Below, one piece after another: positions 11,596 to 23,300 of a stretch of DNA of 38,611 bases. The stretch lies in assembly GCA_048213135.1 (NCBI GenBank), contig PS015237.1, positions 11,194 to 49,804 of the forward strand, in the 5' to 3' direction. The notes under the pieces were generated by a model. It did no database searches, was not told where the DNA came from, and saw only the letters and a program-made list of their open reading frames with translations. The stretch comes from Reclinomonas americana ATCC 50394 (Eukaryota; Jakobida; Jakobea; Jakobida). A program made the position numbers and the translations under genes. Position 1 is the stretch's first letter, and every line of letters starts with the position of its first letter.

Positions 11596-14387
11596 TTAAA
11601 TGAGCCCGTGCCTCCAGCAGTACCATACTGCAGCCGTTGGTGAGTGCGCAAGAGAGAGGATTACAGATTGCGGAGCGGCAGGTACGCAACGGATAAATGA
11701 CATGGATCCGACCGAGAGCACGCCCATGCCCATTACCACATTCATGACTGGGTGAAGTGGAGCGAAACAATCAGCGTCGCAGTGGGAGAGTGGCTTCGAG
11801 GAGAGATGCATGAGACGCAACAAGCAGTGCGGCTCTCCTCCAACTCAGTCGCTAAATTCATGCCAAAGATGCCGGTGACCACCGACGATAAAGAGAAGCT
11901 AAACATGGAGGCCGACAAGACCAGCTGCAGTCGAATGATTCGATTGCGGTTGCTGCGCGCATCACGGTCTACTCGTCAGCGACTCAGAAAAATGCAGCAA
12001 CAGCATCACTGCGCGCAACGTGTCGAGTCGGAGCATCACCACGTCCTCCACATCTCGAATGCTGAGCGACATGGCGGAGGTGAGTCGAGAAGAGATAGGG
12101 GAAGGAAGCAAACGATTCAAACTCACGATCGTTTGAAATGGGTGACTTGATGTAGGACCTGACGACGAGGATACTCACTTGTGTGAGAACGACGGGGAAG
12201 GAATACAAGTGCATGAGAGAGACGAAACGTCAGTCTGCTGCTTCAAGAAGCCCTCGAACAGCAACTCAACCTCCTCGTGTTGATTGACTTGCCGAGGATG
12301 TCTGCGCGCAGATGTCAGGAAGCAGCGGGGAAAAGGAAGCAGGAGAGGAGGAGACGCAACCCCAGCACTGCTTTTGTTGTCAAGTACATTTGCGCCATGT
12401 CCTGTGCAGGAAGTGTTAGGTTCTCCTCGCTCGGCGCGCGTGCGTGCGGCGTACGTACCTCGTCATTCATTAGTACTTCAGAGAGCGCGTCACAAATCGA
12501 TTGCACATGATGGCCAAACGTGCTCAGCCTGCACAAACAAAAGTCAGGCGACTCATACTGACAATCAAAACAATCGACCAGACGCAACGCTTTCTTGAGC
12601 GGCAGCAGCCGGGCCAGGTGGTGTGTCCTCACATCGACAGCCATAATGTTCAAGATCTGCGATCGACTGGTGCGTCAAGAGGGGCACAGACACGTACGCG
12701 ACACGAACTCGGCCAACACACACCTCGTCTACTGCTNNNNNNNNNNNNNNNNNNNNNNNNNNNNNNNNNNNNNNNNNNNNNNNNNNNNNNNNNNNNNNNN
12801 NNNNNNNNNNNNNNNNNNNNNNNNNNNNNNNNNNNNNNNNNNNNNNNNNNNNNNNNNNNNNNNNNNNNNNNNNNNNNNNNNNNNNNNNNNNNNNNNNNNN
12901 NNNNNNNNNNNNNNNNNNNNNNNNNNNNNNNNNNNNNNNNNNNNNNNNNNNNNNNNNNNNNNNNNNNNNNNNNNNNNNNNNNNNNNNNNNNNNNNNNNNN
13001 NNNNNNNNNNNNNNNNNNNNNNNNNNNNNNNNNNNNNNNNNNNNNNNNNNNNNNNNNNNNNNNNNNNNNNNNNNNNNNNNNNNNNNNNNNNNNNNNNNNN
13101 NNNNNNNNNNNNNNNNNNNNNNNNNNNNNNNNNNNNNNNNNNNNNNNNNNNNNNNNNNNNNNNNNNNNNNNNNNNNNNNNNNNNNNNGGTACAAGCACGT
13201 CAAAGTCTCGTAATGTCGCGAGATACTGCTCAGGCGAGAAGCGATGAGCACAAGCCACCGCCACGTCTCACTCTCCCTCTCTTTCTCCGTCTATCGCAAC
13301 TGTGTACATCAGCACGGCTTCCATGAATCGCAATTCAAGCGGCACGTTCTCCTTGCCGCCCTGCTTTGGCGAGATCTCCAGACGATTGAGGATAATGTCG
13401 ACAAAGTCGTCGACCACCTGCGGCTCGGCGTCGAACAAGTACAACGACTTGTACGTGATGAGCGCGCGCACCGACGGGAAGTTCATGATGATGCACGAGG
13501 GGCGCGAGAGGATAATGGGAATGTGATAGCGGAAGCTGCCGTCGACCGCCCGCACATCGCGCGCCTCCAGCTGATACTTGGTGTACAGATCGGATTTGGG
13601 GATGACTGACGGTGGCGCAACGTGAGCGCCAAACAGAGAGAGCGAGAGTCTTGCACGTCCCTCCCCACCTGTTCGTTCTCTCCTTCCCTGCCCATCGATA
13701 CGCACAGCGACCAGCACCGATTGCGTGGCCAGTGGACCCCGAACCGGAGGGCGCGATCCTCCCGACGAACCCTCCGATCCCCCNNNNNNNNNNNNNNNNN
13801 NNNNNNNNNNNNNNNNNNNNNNNNNNNNNNNNNNNNNNNNNNNNNNNNNNNNNNNNNNNNNNNNNNNNNNNNNNNNNNNNNNNNNNNNNNNNNNNNNNNN
13901 NNNNNNNNNNNNNNNNNNNNNNNNNNNNNNNNNNNNNNNNNNNNNNNNNNNNNNNNNNNNNNNNNNNNNNNNNNNNNNNNNNNNNNTCCTCCTCCTCCTC
14001 CATTGCCGTTTCTCCTCCCCGACTCCGCAGTCGGCGCCACCGACGACAATACCGACGACACCTCCTGCATATCCGCTGCGCGTGCGACACACTCGTCACA
14101 CCACACTCACTGATTCACCCACTGTCTTACACACATGCATTGCACCGACCTCGTGTGGCATCAAAGTCTGCGCGTTTCGACGCCTCCTCTTCCTCCTCGT
14201 CTTGCAGTGCCCATTCCTCTTGCATGGCGCGTTTGGCGCGACCGCCAGACACCTGCCCAGTGTCGCTCATTTGGCCAGTGGGAGGAATGATGGCACACAG
14301 TGTGCGTCGCTGTTGCGCGACAGACAACCATGGTGGTGGTGATAGTGTGCCTCGGGCGAGCAGGTGCCGAGGCAATCGCCACAGCAT
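11596..14387 (-). CDS. MRS2: Mitochondrial magnesium channel of the MRS2/CorA family (two gaps inside)
   Basis: Visible exons: 14387-14150, 14075-13669 (gap 13784-13986 inside), 13605-13301, 13225 into gap, then 12656-12589, 12528-12459, 12401-12361, 12301-12229, 12158-12127, 12061-12020, 11952-11822, 11747-11691 and 11627-11596. The N-terminus (MLWRLPRHLLARG...RRTLC) is a typical Arg/Leu-rich mitochondrial presequence. The core reads 'VRIDGQGRRERTVIPKSDL', 'ARDVRAVD', 'LELRFMEAVL', 'LARLLPLKKA', 'DMAQMYLTTKA' and 'EEVELLFEGFLKQ', all matching MRS2 landmarks. The last part has TM1 ending in the diagnostic GMN (GIFGMN), an acidic loop (LATELEES), and a short TM2 before WYCWRHGLI. The family forms pentamers that let Mg2+ into the mitochondrial matrix. 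Some middle sequence is lost in the 451-N gap. Many donors are GTTGCG, and exons are as short as 32 nt. Confidence 0.95.
12737..13187. other. Assembly gap (451 N) inside MRS2
   Basis: Run of N removing one or more middle MRS2 exons. Confidence 0.99.
13784..13986. other. Assembly gap (203 N) inside MRS2 exon 2
   Basis: Run of N in the N-terminal, GGA/Gly-repeat-rich part of MRS2; flanked on the right by a TCC trinucleotide run (13987-14001), which probably caused the gap. Confidence 0.99.
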
Positions 14388-14588
14388 TCGCTGAGTGAGT
14401 GGATCAAAGGAGAGGACACGTTTGTCGACGTTCTGGCGCGCAATGAAGGCACTTGTGCGCGCGGGAGAGACTTTGCAGTAACAGTGCACGGTGAGCAGCG
14501 TCAGCGTCTTCAGCCGCAAGGCAACGAGCGATGACGAAGAGAGAGAATGTCCCGAACGTCGACCTGCATCATCCTTCGTTGACAAAAG
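14388..14588. promoter_or_regulatory. Bidirectional spacer between MRS2 and AUH
   Basis: The 201 bp between two diverging start codons must hold both 5' UTRs and promoters. It is GC-rich, with no TATA box or obvious long repeat. The call rests on gene geometry, not on a recognised motif. Confidence 0.5.
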
Positions 14589-15868
14589 ATGTTGGCGAGC
14601 TCGCTGCTTCGTCGCTGTGTGAGCGTGTGTGGCCGGCGTTCCACTGTGCCACTGTTCTCCACCAGTGCCACTGCTGCAGCGGCCACATGTGCGCGATTGG
14701 AGCTGTTGCAGGGCGATGACAAGGGTCTGTTCCACTCGCTCCCGACACTCTTCTCTTCATCGCTGACTGACGTGCATGAGAGCAGGCATCGCAGTGATCA
14801 CTCTGGACCGCGCGCCAGCCAATGCCCTCGGTCGCCAGATGCTGCAGGAGGTCCACTGATTGCTCTGTCTGTCTGTCTCACAGATGCATGCATCACTCTG
14901 ACTCTCGCGCGTGCATCAGTTCCGCGGGGCGGTGGCGCAATGCCGCTTCGAGCCCTCTCTGCGCTGCGTGATTGTGCGCTCGGCACTGGAGAAGGTGTTT
15001 TGTGCGGGCGCCGATCTCAAGGAGCGCGCCGAGATGACGCAACGCGAGGTCGGCGAGTTTGTGTACGGATTGCGTTCCGGATTCACGGAGCTGGAGTCGC
15101 TGCCGGTGCCGACGATTGCTGCGCTCGATGGAGCCACGTTGGGCGGTGGATTGGAGCTGGCGCTGGCGTGTGACATGCGTGTGGCCAGTGAGGGGGCGTT
15201 GATTGGCTTGCCGGAGACCGCGCTGGCCATTACTCCGGGGTGTGTGTGTAGTGCGTGAAGGGAGAAGCAGGGGGAGGCGCTGATGCGAGTGTGGTGATGC
15301 AGAGCGGGTGGTACGCAGCGACTGCCGCGTCTGATTGGACCCTCGCGCGCCAAGGAGCTGACGTTCACCGCGCGGCGCATCAGTTCGGCGGATGCGGCCG
15401 CGATCGGTTCGCCCCGTGTCGTATGCTCTCCCTCTCTCGCTCGCCTTCTTCCTGCTCATGCACGTGTGCGATTTGCGCAGGGCTGGTGAACTACAGTGTG
15501 CCAAAGGGCAAGGCATACGAAAAGGCTCTGGCGCTGGCGCGAGAAATACTGCCGCAGGTCGGTGGTGGCGATGCATGAAAAAGCTGGCCAGCGTTGGCAC
15601 TCACACTCCGCATACGTAGGGACCTGTGGCGCTGCGCATGGCCAAGCTGGCAATCGACGGTGGCATGCAAATGGATCGCACCAGTGGCATGCTGCTGGAG
15701 CAGCAGTGCTACGCACAGGTCATTCCGACCAAGGACCGACTGGAGGGTTCGAACGCTTATCGTGTTGAGTATATTAACGCCGTCCGATTTCGTTAACTGT
15801 TGAAAAACCCCGACGCAGGACTCGCGGCCTTCAAGGAGAAGCGCAAGCCGCAGTACACTGGCGAGTGA
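14589..15868 (+). CDS. AUH: Mitochondrial enoyl-CoA hydratase family protein, AUH-like (methylglutaconyl-CoA hydratase)
   Basis: Exons 14589-14724, 14786-14850, 14920-15239, 15303-15406, 15481-15557, 15620-15746 and 15819-15868 give 292 aa, close to the family's usual length. The first about 35 residues ([20 protein letters not shown]) look like a mitochondrial presequence. Crotonase landmarks are present: '[12 protein letters not shown]', the first oxyanion-hole loop '[13 protein letters not shown]', and '[20 protein letters not shown]' for the second. The catalytic-region Glu residues fall in '[20 protein letters not shown]'. The C-terminus '[20 protein letters not shown]' is particularly like AUH, which hydrates 3-methylglutaconyl-CoA in leucine breakdown and in animals also binds AU-rich RNA. 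The AUH assignment comes from recalled family sequence; a related short-chain hydratase is the alternative. The catalytic frame is intact. Confidence 0.93.
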
Positions 15869-16033
15869 GACGCCCGGGGAAACGTACGAAAGTAAAATAT
15901 GGTCCGATTTGGCAACAAGTAGCCACTCAACGGCCGAAAATTGACGGTTTCACTCGACCGTTCTTCGAAACTCACGCACGAACGGAGAGGAGAGAGAGAT
16001 AAGAGAGACGAGTGACGCGCATCTGTCGGTGCA
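15869..16033. other. Short intergenic spacer
   Basis: 165 bp between AUH and the channel gene; AGTAA lies 23 nt past the AUH stop, then GA-rich sequence. Nothing else seen. Confidence 0.4.
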
Positions 16034-18900
16034 ATGTCTAGTCGCAGTGAGTAACATGCACACGCGCGTGTGTGTTTTCAGAAAAGTGACTCACACCCGT
16101 TGATCAGATGCGTGGCGACGGGCTCCTGGCGACGACGACGACGATGATGATCGCGGTCGCGATATCGAGGCATCGAGAGCGATCGAGCAGCGGACGCCCA
16201 TCACCATGATGACATCGCCCAGAGCGCCTGATTACTTGCTCAGCGATGTCGACGACACACCAACACCAGCAGAAGCAACAGCAGCAGCGCCTGCCTATGT
16301 GAATGAGGTGAAGAGAGAGGGTGTTTGATTCCTCTTGTTGCACCACTCGTTTTGATCATGCGGTCTCACTCTCTCCCACGTAGCGCTTCTTGCCGTACCG
16401 CGTTCCGGGAAGTCGCGACACGGTGGTCCGACCGTCGCTGCCACTGTTGGAGCAGCGGTCGTCGAGCTCCTCGGCACTTGTCTTTAGCACGCTGCCGATG
16501 GTGGGCGACGATGGGGCGCAGCCGCGGGTGCAGAGTGCACGCGGTAGGGCAGTTGAAAAGGAAGGCGTGCGCGGGGAGGCGGCAGCGTCGGAGGTGTTGG
16601 AGGGCGATGTGGGCGGGGATGAGGTGGAGAGCGGTCGTGGATGGCGACAGAACAAGCCGGTGCAGTTGGCGCCGGTGACAGCGCTGTCGTCGGAACCTGA
16701 CATCATGTCGGCTTCGGTGCAATCCAAGTCGTTCTTCACGGCACGCATGCTCGGCAACGACGCGAGCAGCAGCGACGGTGTACCCACCCGGGCCGCACGG
16801 CGCACCCATGCGGGTATTCGTGACCCCGACGACACCGACAATGACGACGCCGAGACGTCGGAGATGGATCTGGATTCGGCGCGAGGAAGTCAGACGCACC
16901 AGAAGAGCGAGTTGCGCCGCTTTTCTCGTTTTCCATGCGCCTTTCCTCTCTCTCTCTCCCTCTCATCGCCTCTCTCTCTCTCACAGTCACGGACAGTCTA
17001 CGATTCTCGTGCTCGGCAAGTCCACTGGCAGCAAGCACGGCGACGACGAGGATGGAATGCTGCCAGAAGCCGAGGAGGAGGAGAGTTTCGAGGACGAGGA
17101 AGGCGGCGACGATGATGGAGACGGCGACGATGACGATGGCGACGACGGGAAGAAGGCCGACGATTCCGACGAAAGCGACGAAGACAGTGACGATGAGGAG
17201 GACCGCGGCTGGTTTGGCGCTCCCAACGGAGCACCGTTTGTGATGCGACAAGTGTCACGTTTCCGCATTCTGTGGGATGGGTGGATGCTACTGGTGGCCT
17301 TCTACCTCGTGACATTTGTGCCGGCGATCATTTGCTTCGGGGTGCAAAACACAACCGTGGTGCTCAGTGCCAACGCCGTGGTCGACTTCTTCCTGTGGGC
17401 CGACATGCTCATTGAGTGTTTCACGGCCTACGAGGACGACGGCGTGTCGGTGATTGACCGCAAGCTGATTCGGCGACGATACTTGCGGGGCTGGTTCACG
17501 GTGGATCTGATCAGTGCGCTACCGTTTGAGGTGATTGCGGCCGGCGTCAGCATCTCGCGACCTGGTATCTTCCGTCTCAACAGATTAGCGCGCCTGGCGC
17601 ATGTGCCCTCGTACTTTACGCTGTGGGAGACCGAAACGAGTGTCAACACGAGTCTCCTGCGCATTGTCAAGTTCGTGCTGTACGTGTTGTACATTATGCA
17701 CCTGCTGGCGTGTGTGTGGTTCCTCGTGGTGGCGCTCGAGTACGAGGCAGGCGAGCTCCACAGCTCCTACGTGTTCTCGATGACAATCGTGACCGCGCCC
17801 CTGCGATATCAGTACATGCAGGCGTTTTTCTGGGCGCTGGCCTCCATGACTGGCTACGGCAACACGCTGCCAATCAGTAACGTGGAGCTCATGACGACCA
17901 TTGTGGTGTCGATTATCGGCACCTCGCTCTTCGTCATCACCATCGGTGTCGTCAGCTCGCTGCTGAGCAACATGGATGCGGCCAATCAGGCCTTCCGCAG
18001 CAAGGTCGAAAACATCGACCGCTTCATGACGTACCGCCGCGTGCCACCGCACTTGCAAAAGACCGTCAAGCACTACTACAGCTACTTGTGGAACTCGCGA
18101 CGAGTTGCGTGCGCACTCTGCGGGTGGGTGAATTTAATCGAAACTGACGCTGTGTTTTATCCGTGCAGGGTGTCGACGAGCGTGAAATGCTGCAGGACTT
18201 GCCCGAGTATCTACGCACCGAGTTGGTGTTTGAGGTGCGTCACTTTGTGTTCCATTCCTTTTGTATTTCTGTGACTGCCGCTGACCACTTTGCCTCCACA
18301 CAGATCAACAAGGAGATCATCACGGCGGTCCCGTTCTTCGCCAAGTGCCAGGCGGCATTCATCGAGCGTCTGGTGGTGCGCCTCCGCCCGCGTGTAGTCC
18401 TCCCGCACACCTACATTGTACGCAAGGGCGATTTTGGCAAGGAGATGTACTTTATCTCTCGCGGCGTGGTGCAAGTGGTCGGCGACAATGGCGAGGTGTA
18501 CGCCACCATCAAGGACTGGTTCGGCGAGATTGCGCTGCTGTTCAACATGCGGCGCACGGCCAATGTCAGGGTGCGTGCGTGCGCCGAACCGGCGAACAGG
18601 CTGGGCCACAAACTCACTCACCTCCTCGTGCAGGCGGCGACATTTTGCGATATCTTTGTGCTGTCGCGCTCCGACTTTAACGATGTGATCAAGCTGTTCC
18701 CTGCCGAGGCCAAGATCATGGAAGGGGTGGCAGAGGAGCGAAAGAAAGCCCTGGGCATCCAGGACGACGGTGAGACGACGCTTGTTGTGGCGATTATTGC
18801 TGCAATGACAATTTTTGACTTACACGAACTGCATGCAGCCTCGTCCATGCACAGTGGCGACGACACGGACGACCTCAACTCGACCGCCAGCTCATTCAGT
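16034..18900 (+). CDS. Cyclic-nucleotide-binding voltage-gated-type cation channel, GYG pore (C-terminus in gap)
   Basis: Exons 16034-16046, 16108-16307, 16384-16910, 16987-18103, 18169-18234, 18304-18570, 18634-18769 and 18839 into the gap; 796 codons before the Ns. A long Ser/acidic N-terminus ends in an Asp/Glu run (about residues 285-330). Six transmembrane segments follow. S4 is short, with Arg at three-residue spacing (IFRLNRLARLAH). The pore reads 'AFFWALASMTGYGN' (GYG at about 535), as in K+-selective, HCN or bacterial CNG channels, not the TIGE-type filter of animal CNG channels. After S6 come a C-linker and a full cyclic-nucleotide-binding domain: 'VRKGDFGKEMYFISRGVVQV', then the phosphate-binding cassette 'FGEIALLFNMRRTANVRA', with the Glu and Arg that hold the cyclic phosphate. 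So cAMP/cGMP gating is likely. The 13-nt first coding exon (MSSR) is my choice of start. The end is lost in the gap. Confidence 0.93.
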
Positions 18901-19438
18901 NNNNNNNNNNNNNNNNNNNNNNNNNNNNNNNNNNNNNNNNNNNNNNNNNNNNNNNNNNNNNNNNNNNNNNNNNNNNNNNNNNNNNNNNNNNNNNNNNNNN
19001 NNNNNNNNNNNNNNNNNNNNNNNNNNNNNNNNNNNNNNNNNNNNNNNNNNNNNNNNNNNNNNNNNNNNNNNNNNNNNNNNNNNNNNNNNNNNNNNNNNNN
19101 NNNNNNNNNNNNNNNNNNNNNNNNNNNNNNNNNNNNNNNNNNNNNNNNNNNNNNNNNNNNNNNNNNNNNNNNNNNNNNNNNNNNNNNNNNNNNNNNNNNN
19201 NNNNNNNNNNNNNNNNNNNNNNNNNNNNNNNNNNNNNNNNNNNNNNNNNNNNNNNNNNNNNNNNNNNNNNNNNNNNNNNNNNNNNNNNNNNNNNNNNNNN
19301 NNNNNNNNNNNNNNNNNNNNNNNNNNNNNNNNNNNNNNNNNNNNNNNNNNNNNNNNNNNNNNNNNNNNNNNNNNNNNNNNNNNNNNNNNNNNNNNNNNNN
19401 NNNNNNNNNNNNNNNNNNNNNNNNNNNNNNNNNNNNNN
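18901..19438. other. Assembly gap (538 N)
   Basis: Run of N that hides the end of the channel gene. With the 20-N gap at 20282 it isolates the contig 19439-20281. Confidence 0.99.
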
Positions 19439-20182
19439 CGAAAAGACTCTCGCAGCATCGTCCCAAAGCGCCGCAGCAGCTTCGGATGAGCGCCGAACGC
19501 CGCCTGCGCCTCGTCACTCAACGACAGTGTCCACACGCAGGTGGCGGCCCACTCCAACACCTCCTGCGCCTCGTCCTCGGTGTTGACCAGCAGCTCCGAC
19601 AGCACCAAGTGCCCTCCCCGTGCAATCACCAATCGACGCGCCAGTTGCCGCTCATCCGAGTCACCAATCGCTGGCCACACACATCGTAAGCAAGCAGGTC
19701 GTCATCATCAGCAGAATGCACACACACACGCACACACACTCACCCAAGGAATTGAGCATGCGCAGTGCCTCCGCAGCCGCCTCATTCTCCTGCGCCGAGT
19801 GCCGCAGAGCGCGTCTCCTCCGCCTCTGCGATCGTCCAATCTCCACATCGCCCTCGTCCATGGCCTCCTCCTCATCGCCCATCATCATCATGTCATCATC
19901 ATCCTCCTCCTCATCCAGCTCATCAATCGTCTGCACATCGTCGCCTATCGCAGCCGTGGCAGCCTCTCGCTCTTGCTTCTTCCGACTGTAGTGCTGCAGG
20001 AAGGCGAGGCTGCGCCACATCTCATCGTCGCCTTGGCGTGAAGCACTCGTGCCGGCACCAAAGAAGCCTGCGCCCACTGCAGTCGATGCGTTGGAGGCAG
20101 TGGCAGTGGAGGCCACGTCAGAGTCAACTCCGTTGGCAGAGCGAGCGCCTCCACCAGCGCTGCGCCCCTGTTGTGCGCCCAT
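19439..20182 (-). CDS. N-terminal part of ARM-repeat protein kinase, on a contig that looks inverted
   Basis: Exons 20182-19744 and 19670-19439 on the minus strand, with an intron 19743-19671 (GTGAGT...CCAG). The protein starts MGAQQGRSAGG, is Ala/Ser/Gly-rich, passes an Asp/Glu/Met run (DELDEEEDDDDMMMMGDEEE) and a basic RRRRRR patch, and then enters ARM-type helices: 'ARRLVIARGGHLVLSELL', 'AQEVLEWAATCVWTLSLSDE' and 'HPKLLRRFGTMLRES'. It stops at the contig edge in mid-repeat. Read in reverse orientation, its last two bases join in frame, with no missing base, to the ARM repeat that begins at 20302, so I believe this is the 5' end of that gene and not a separate minus-strand gene. The start is the first ATG in frame. 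Confidence 0.8.
19715..19741. repeat. CA/GT microsatellite in ARM-kinase intron
   Basis: Near-pure CA repeat inside intron 19743-19671 of the minus-oriented contig. Confidence 0.8.
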
Positions 20183-20281
20183 TCCGATATCAGAGAGTGA
20201 GTGGAGTGGGACTTGGGACGACGTGTCGTACAACCAGAACTAGGAGAACGTGTTTCATTATGAGGGATCGCCTTCGGAGCC

Positions 20282-20301
20282 NNNNNNNNNNNNNNNNNNN
20301 N
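20282..20301. other. Assembly gap (20 N)
   Basis: A nominal 20-N join between contig 19439-20281 and the contig starting at 20302. The true missing length may be zero if the left contig is flipped. Confidence 0.99.
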
Positions 20302-23300
20302 CGATGTGGTGCGCGAGGCGTCGGCCGGTGCGCTGGCGGCGCTTGGTGAGTGTGTGGTGGAGAGAGTGTGAGTTTCCATTGGAGGACTGTCGTGTCGCTC
20401 ATGCTGCCATGCAGCGTACTACCATCCGGCCAATGCCGAGGCCATTACGAGTCAGCCAGGTGTGCTGTCGGCACTGGTTGCCTGCATTGCTCCGACGCAG
20501 AGCGAGTCGATTCGCTACGCGGCGGCGCGGGCGCTGCAAAACGTGGCCGCCAACCACGCAGGCACACGCATCGTTCTTGCGCAAATCCCCTGCTTTCTGG
20601 AGAATCTACGCTCCCTTCTCGCCGACTACCTGCCGTCTGAGCTGCACGAGATGGCCTCGGGCACGTTCAGCAACATTGGTTTGTGTTTTGCGGTTCCGCC
20701 TCGTCGTAGAGGAACGTGGCTCATTTCAGTGTCCATAAGTCCTTCACAAACCCAACCGCGACGCCATTGTGCAAGCCGGATGCGTGGCTCCTCTCATTGC
20801 ATTGCTCGAGTCGCCATCGAAGCGCGTGCAACTGCACGTGGTACGCACGCTGGATCAGCTGGTGAAGGAGAGCCGTGAGGGTCGCATGGCTGTGATTGAC
20901 GCGAATGGCATTGAGCACTTGCGACGACTCAGTGAGAGCCGCAGTGCCGACTCTGACGCCAAGAAGCAAGCCAAGTCGCTCCTGTCTGGCCTTCGTGCTC
21001 CAGGTCTTGCCGCGTCCTCTCGTGTATGTTTTTCATGTCCTTCAGTTCCTCACTCTCCTTCCATGCCAGCTGCCGACGTGGCACGGGCCGCCAAGCCACC
21101 GCGCCCCACAGCACCGCCATCGTCGGCGTCATCTGCTTCGTCGCCGTCGTCACCGTCATCCACTGCGCTGTTGGCCTCCATGCCGTCACCACCCTCACAG
21201 CCATCCACACGTCCTGTGGAACGAGCGCGACCGCCAACCACTGCCGCCGAGGGTGCCTCCAGTGCCGGTGCGTGTTGTGTGTGTTTTGTGTGTGTGCACG
21301 TGCATGTAAGGGACGTTCCTCTAATCTCTTTGTGGTGGTCGACAGGGCGCGCCGGCTCTCTGCGACGTGAGCGCTGATGATGCTTGCTGTTTGCTCTCCC
21401 CCGATCCGCTCACTCATATGGATTGTGTACAGTTCGCGCCGGCTCGTTCTCCATGCCGTTTGCGTTGCCTGCTGGTGTGTATTTTCTTCCCCAATAACGT
21501 AGAAAAGCTGCTTGAAACTGAATGCTGGGTGCACACAGGCGCTGTCGAGCCAGTGGGCGGCCCGCCACCACGTCCTCGGCGTCAATGTGAATACCGTGCT
21601 TTCATTTCTTGCGCTTAAGCGAACTCACCACTCCCTCCGTGTGTTGTGCAGTGCCCGGAAGCTCAGCAGCCGATGCCATGTCACAGCAGCCGCCACGGGG
21701 GATCGCGACAGATGTTGCACACGTACCTCCATCAGCTGGTCCGTTGGCTCTGAAGCGCACATGATGGTGTTGGCGAGTCCATCTCACGCACTTGTCGCTC
21801 TTTATAATGCAGCTGCCGGTGCAGTCAGCATGAGTGCTCTCCTCGGCACGCACGTTGGTGTGTGCATCTTATGCTGGCTTGCGTATTTTGTTGCCGGCAG
21901 TGGTTCACTCACCGTCGCGCAGAGAATCGGTCTCCCAGCCGCTCACCACCCTCCAGCGGCACTGTGACTCCGGAGCGCTCACCGCATGGCAGTCCACGTC
22001 GTGGAACCGAATCGCCGCCTCCGCCACCACCACCGCCACCTCGTTACGTGCATGGTCAACTCAGCTCACGCACGCACAAACAACCGCTCAATGCGCAGTT
22101 GCTTCCATGCAGCTCCACTCTTTATCCGCGTGTCTGCCGATCGCCGGGGACTGTCGACAGCAGTGCTTACCGCACTCGACGCCAATGCGTCGCTTGCCGA
22201 CCTCCGTAAGGCCGTGTGTGGAGCCGATGCGCAAGCAGACGTGGAGTGTGTCGACGAGGCCACGGGTCGAGTGGACGTACTTGGCACGAATGCCGTTCGT
22301 CCTGCCCGCTGTCGCGAGTCCTCGTCTGCTGTTCGTATTCACATTGTGCTTTTTGCACAGGCGTGGCTCGCATTCAAGCATCGCATGGCCGGTGCTGGAT
22401 TCGACACCTCGCAGCTTGTTTTCCAGCCCTCTGCTGGTCGTGCATCTCGCGAAATCGGCAGTGGAATCGGGCCGGGTTCGCTGCCGCCGAGCGTGCAGGT
22501 GGACAGTGGCGCAATGCAAGTGCCGGGGCCATTGCGTGCCAGCTCTCTCACCGACGAACAGTTGCGTGCGTGCGCATGCATTGGCTGACGCGACACAGTT
22601 CTTGACATGGCGCGTTGCAGGGCCAACTTCTTCCGACAGACACACGCGCTGTTCGAGGTGTCGTTGCCAGTATTGCGTCGACTTGTGGAATCGCGCTACC
22701 GGGCGTTTGTGACGAAAATGCGCGGAGAGGACCCGCCATTCGACGGTCGCCACTGGTTCCTCAAGCCAGAAGAGCTGTACTGGAGGTTCGGTACAAGCAA
22801 CTCGTTTCCAGCGTCTCTTTCATTTTGCCTTCTTTTGCGCTGACTTGTGCGCATGGTAGATACAAACGCGCCGTGGCAGGTCCGGCGGGTGGCGTGGTGG
22901 AGCAGACAGTGACAGTGTCATTACCGGAGCACTCGGATGCGTTGCGCGAACTGGCCACTGCCGGCTCTGCACGACTGTTTGACCACACGTTTGCCAGTAG
23001 CTTCTTGCAGCGTGCTTGTTATAGACCCGCAAGTCGTACGGGCGCACGAAAGTGCAGTGCGGTCGAGTGTTTTGATTCGGCGACCGGGCATGATCGATTT
23101 GCGGAAATGCTAATCCCCGAAGACACTCTGGTGTGTGGGGCTCGCGTAGTGGTGTCGTTGCTCCTGCATTACTGCAGCTCATTTCTTGCGTGGTGTAGCG
23201 AACGGCAATTGCTCACGTGCAGCGGATACGCAACGACACGACGAGAGCGAAGGATATGAGTGTGCCTGTCGACGAGTATCGTGAAAACATGCGCGCCATC

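Noticed and set aside
13987-14001. Possible repeat array of interest beside the MRS2 gap
   Set aside because: It is a short TCC trinucleotide run encoding Gly/Glu-type low complexity; no array with spacers.
19439-20182. Independent minus-strand ARM gene running into the 538-N gap
   Set aside because: The exact in-frame, repeat-spaced join to 20302 after flipping the contig explains it better as one plus-strand gene.
21343-21377. Stop codon at 21375 as the end of the ARM protein, with the kinase as a separate gene
   Set aside because: A strong GTGAGC donor at 21367 removes the stop, and the following exons stay in frame through to the kinase domain.
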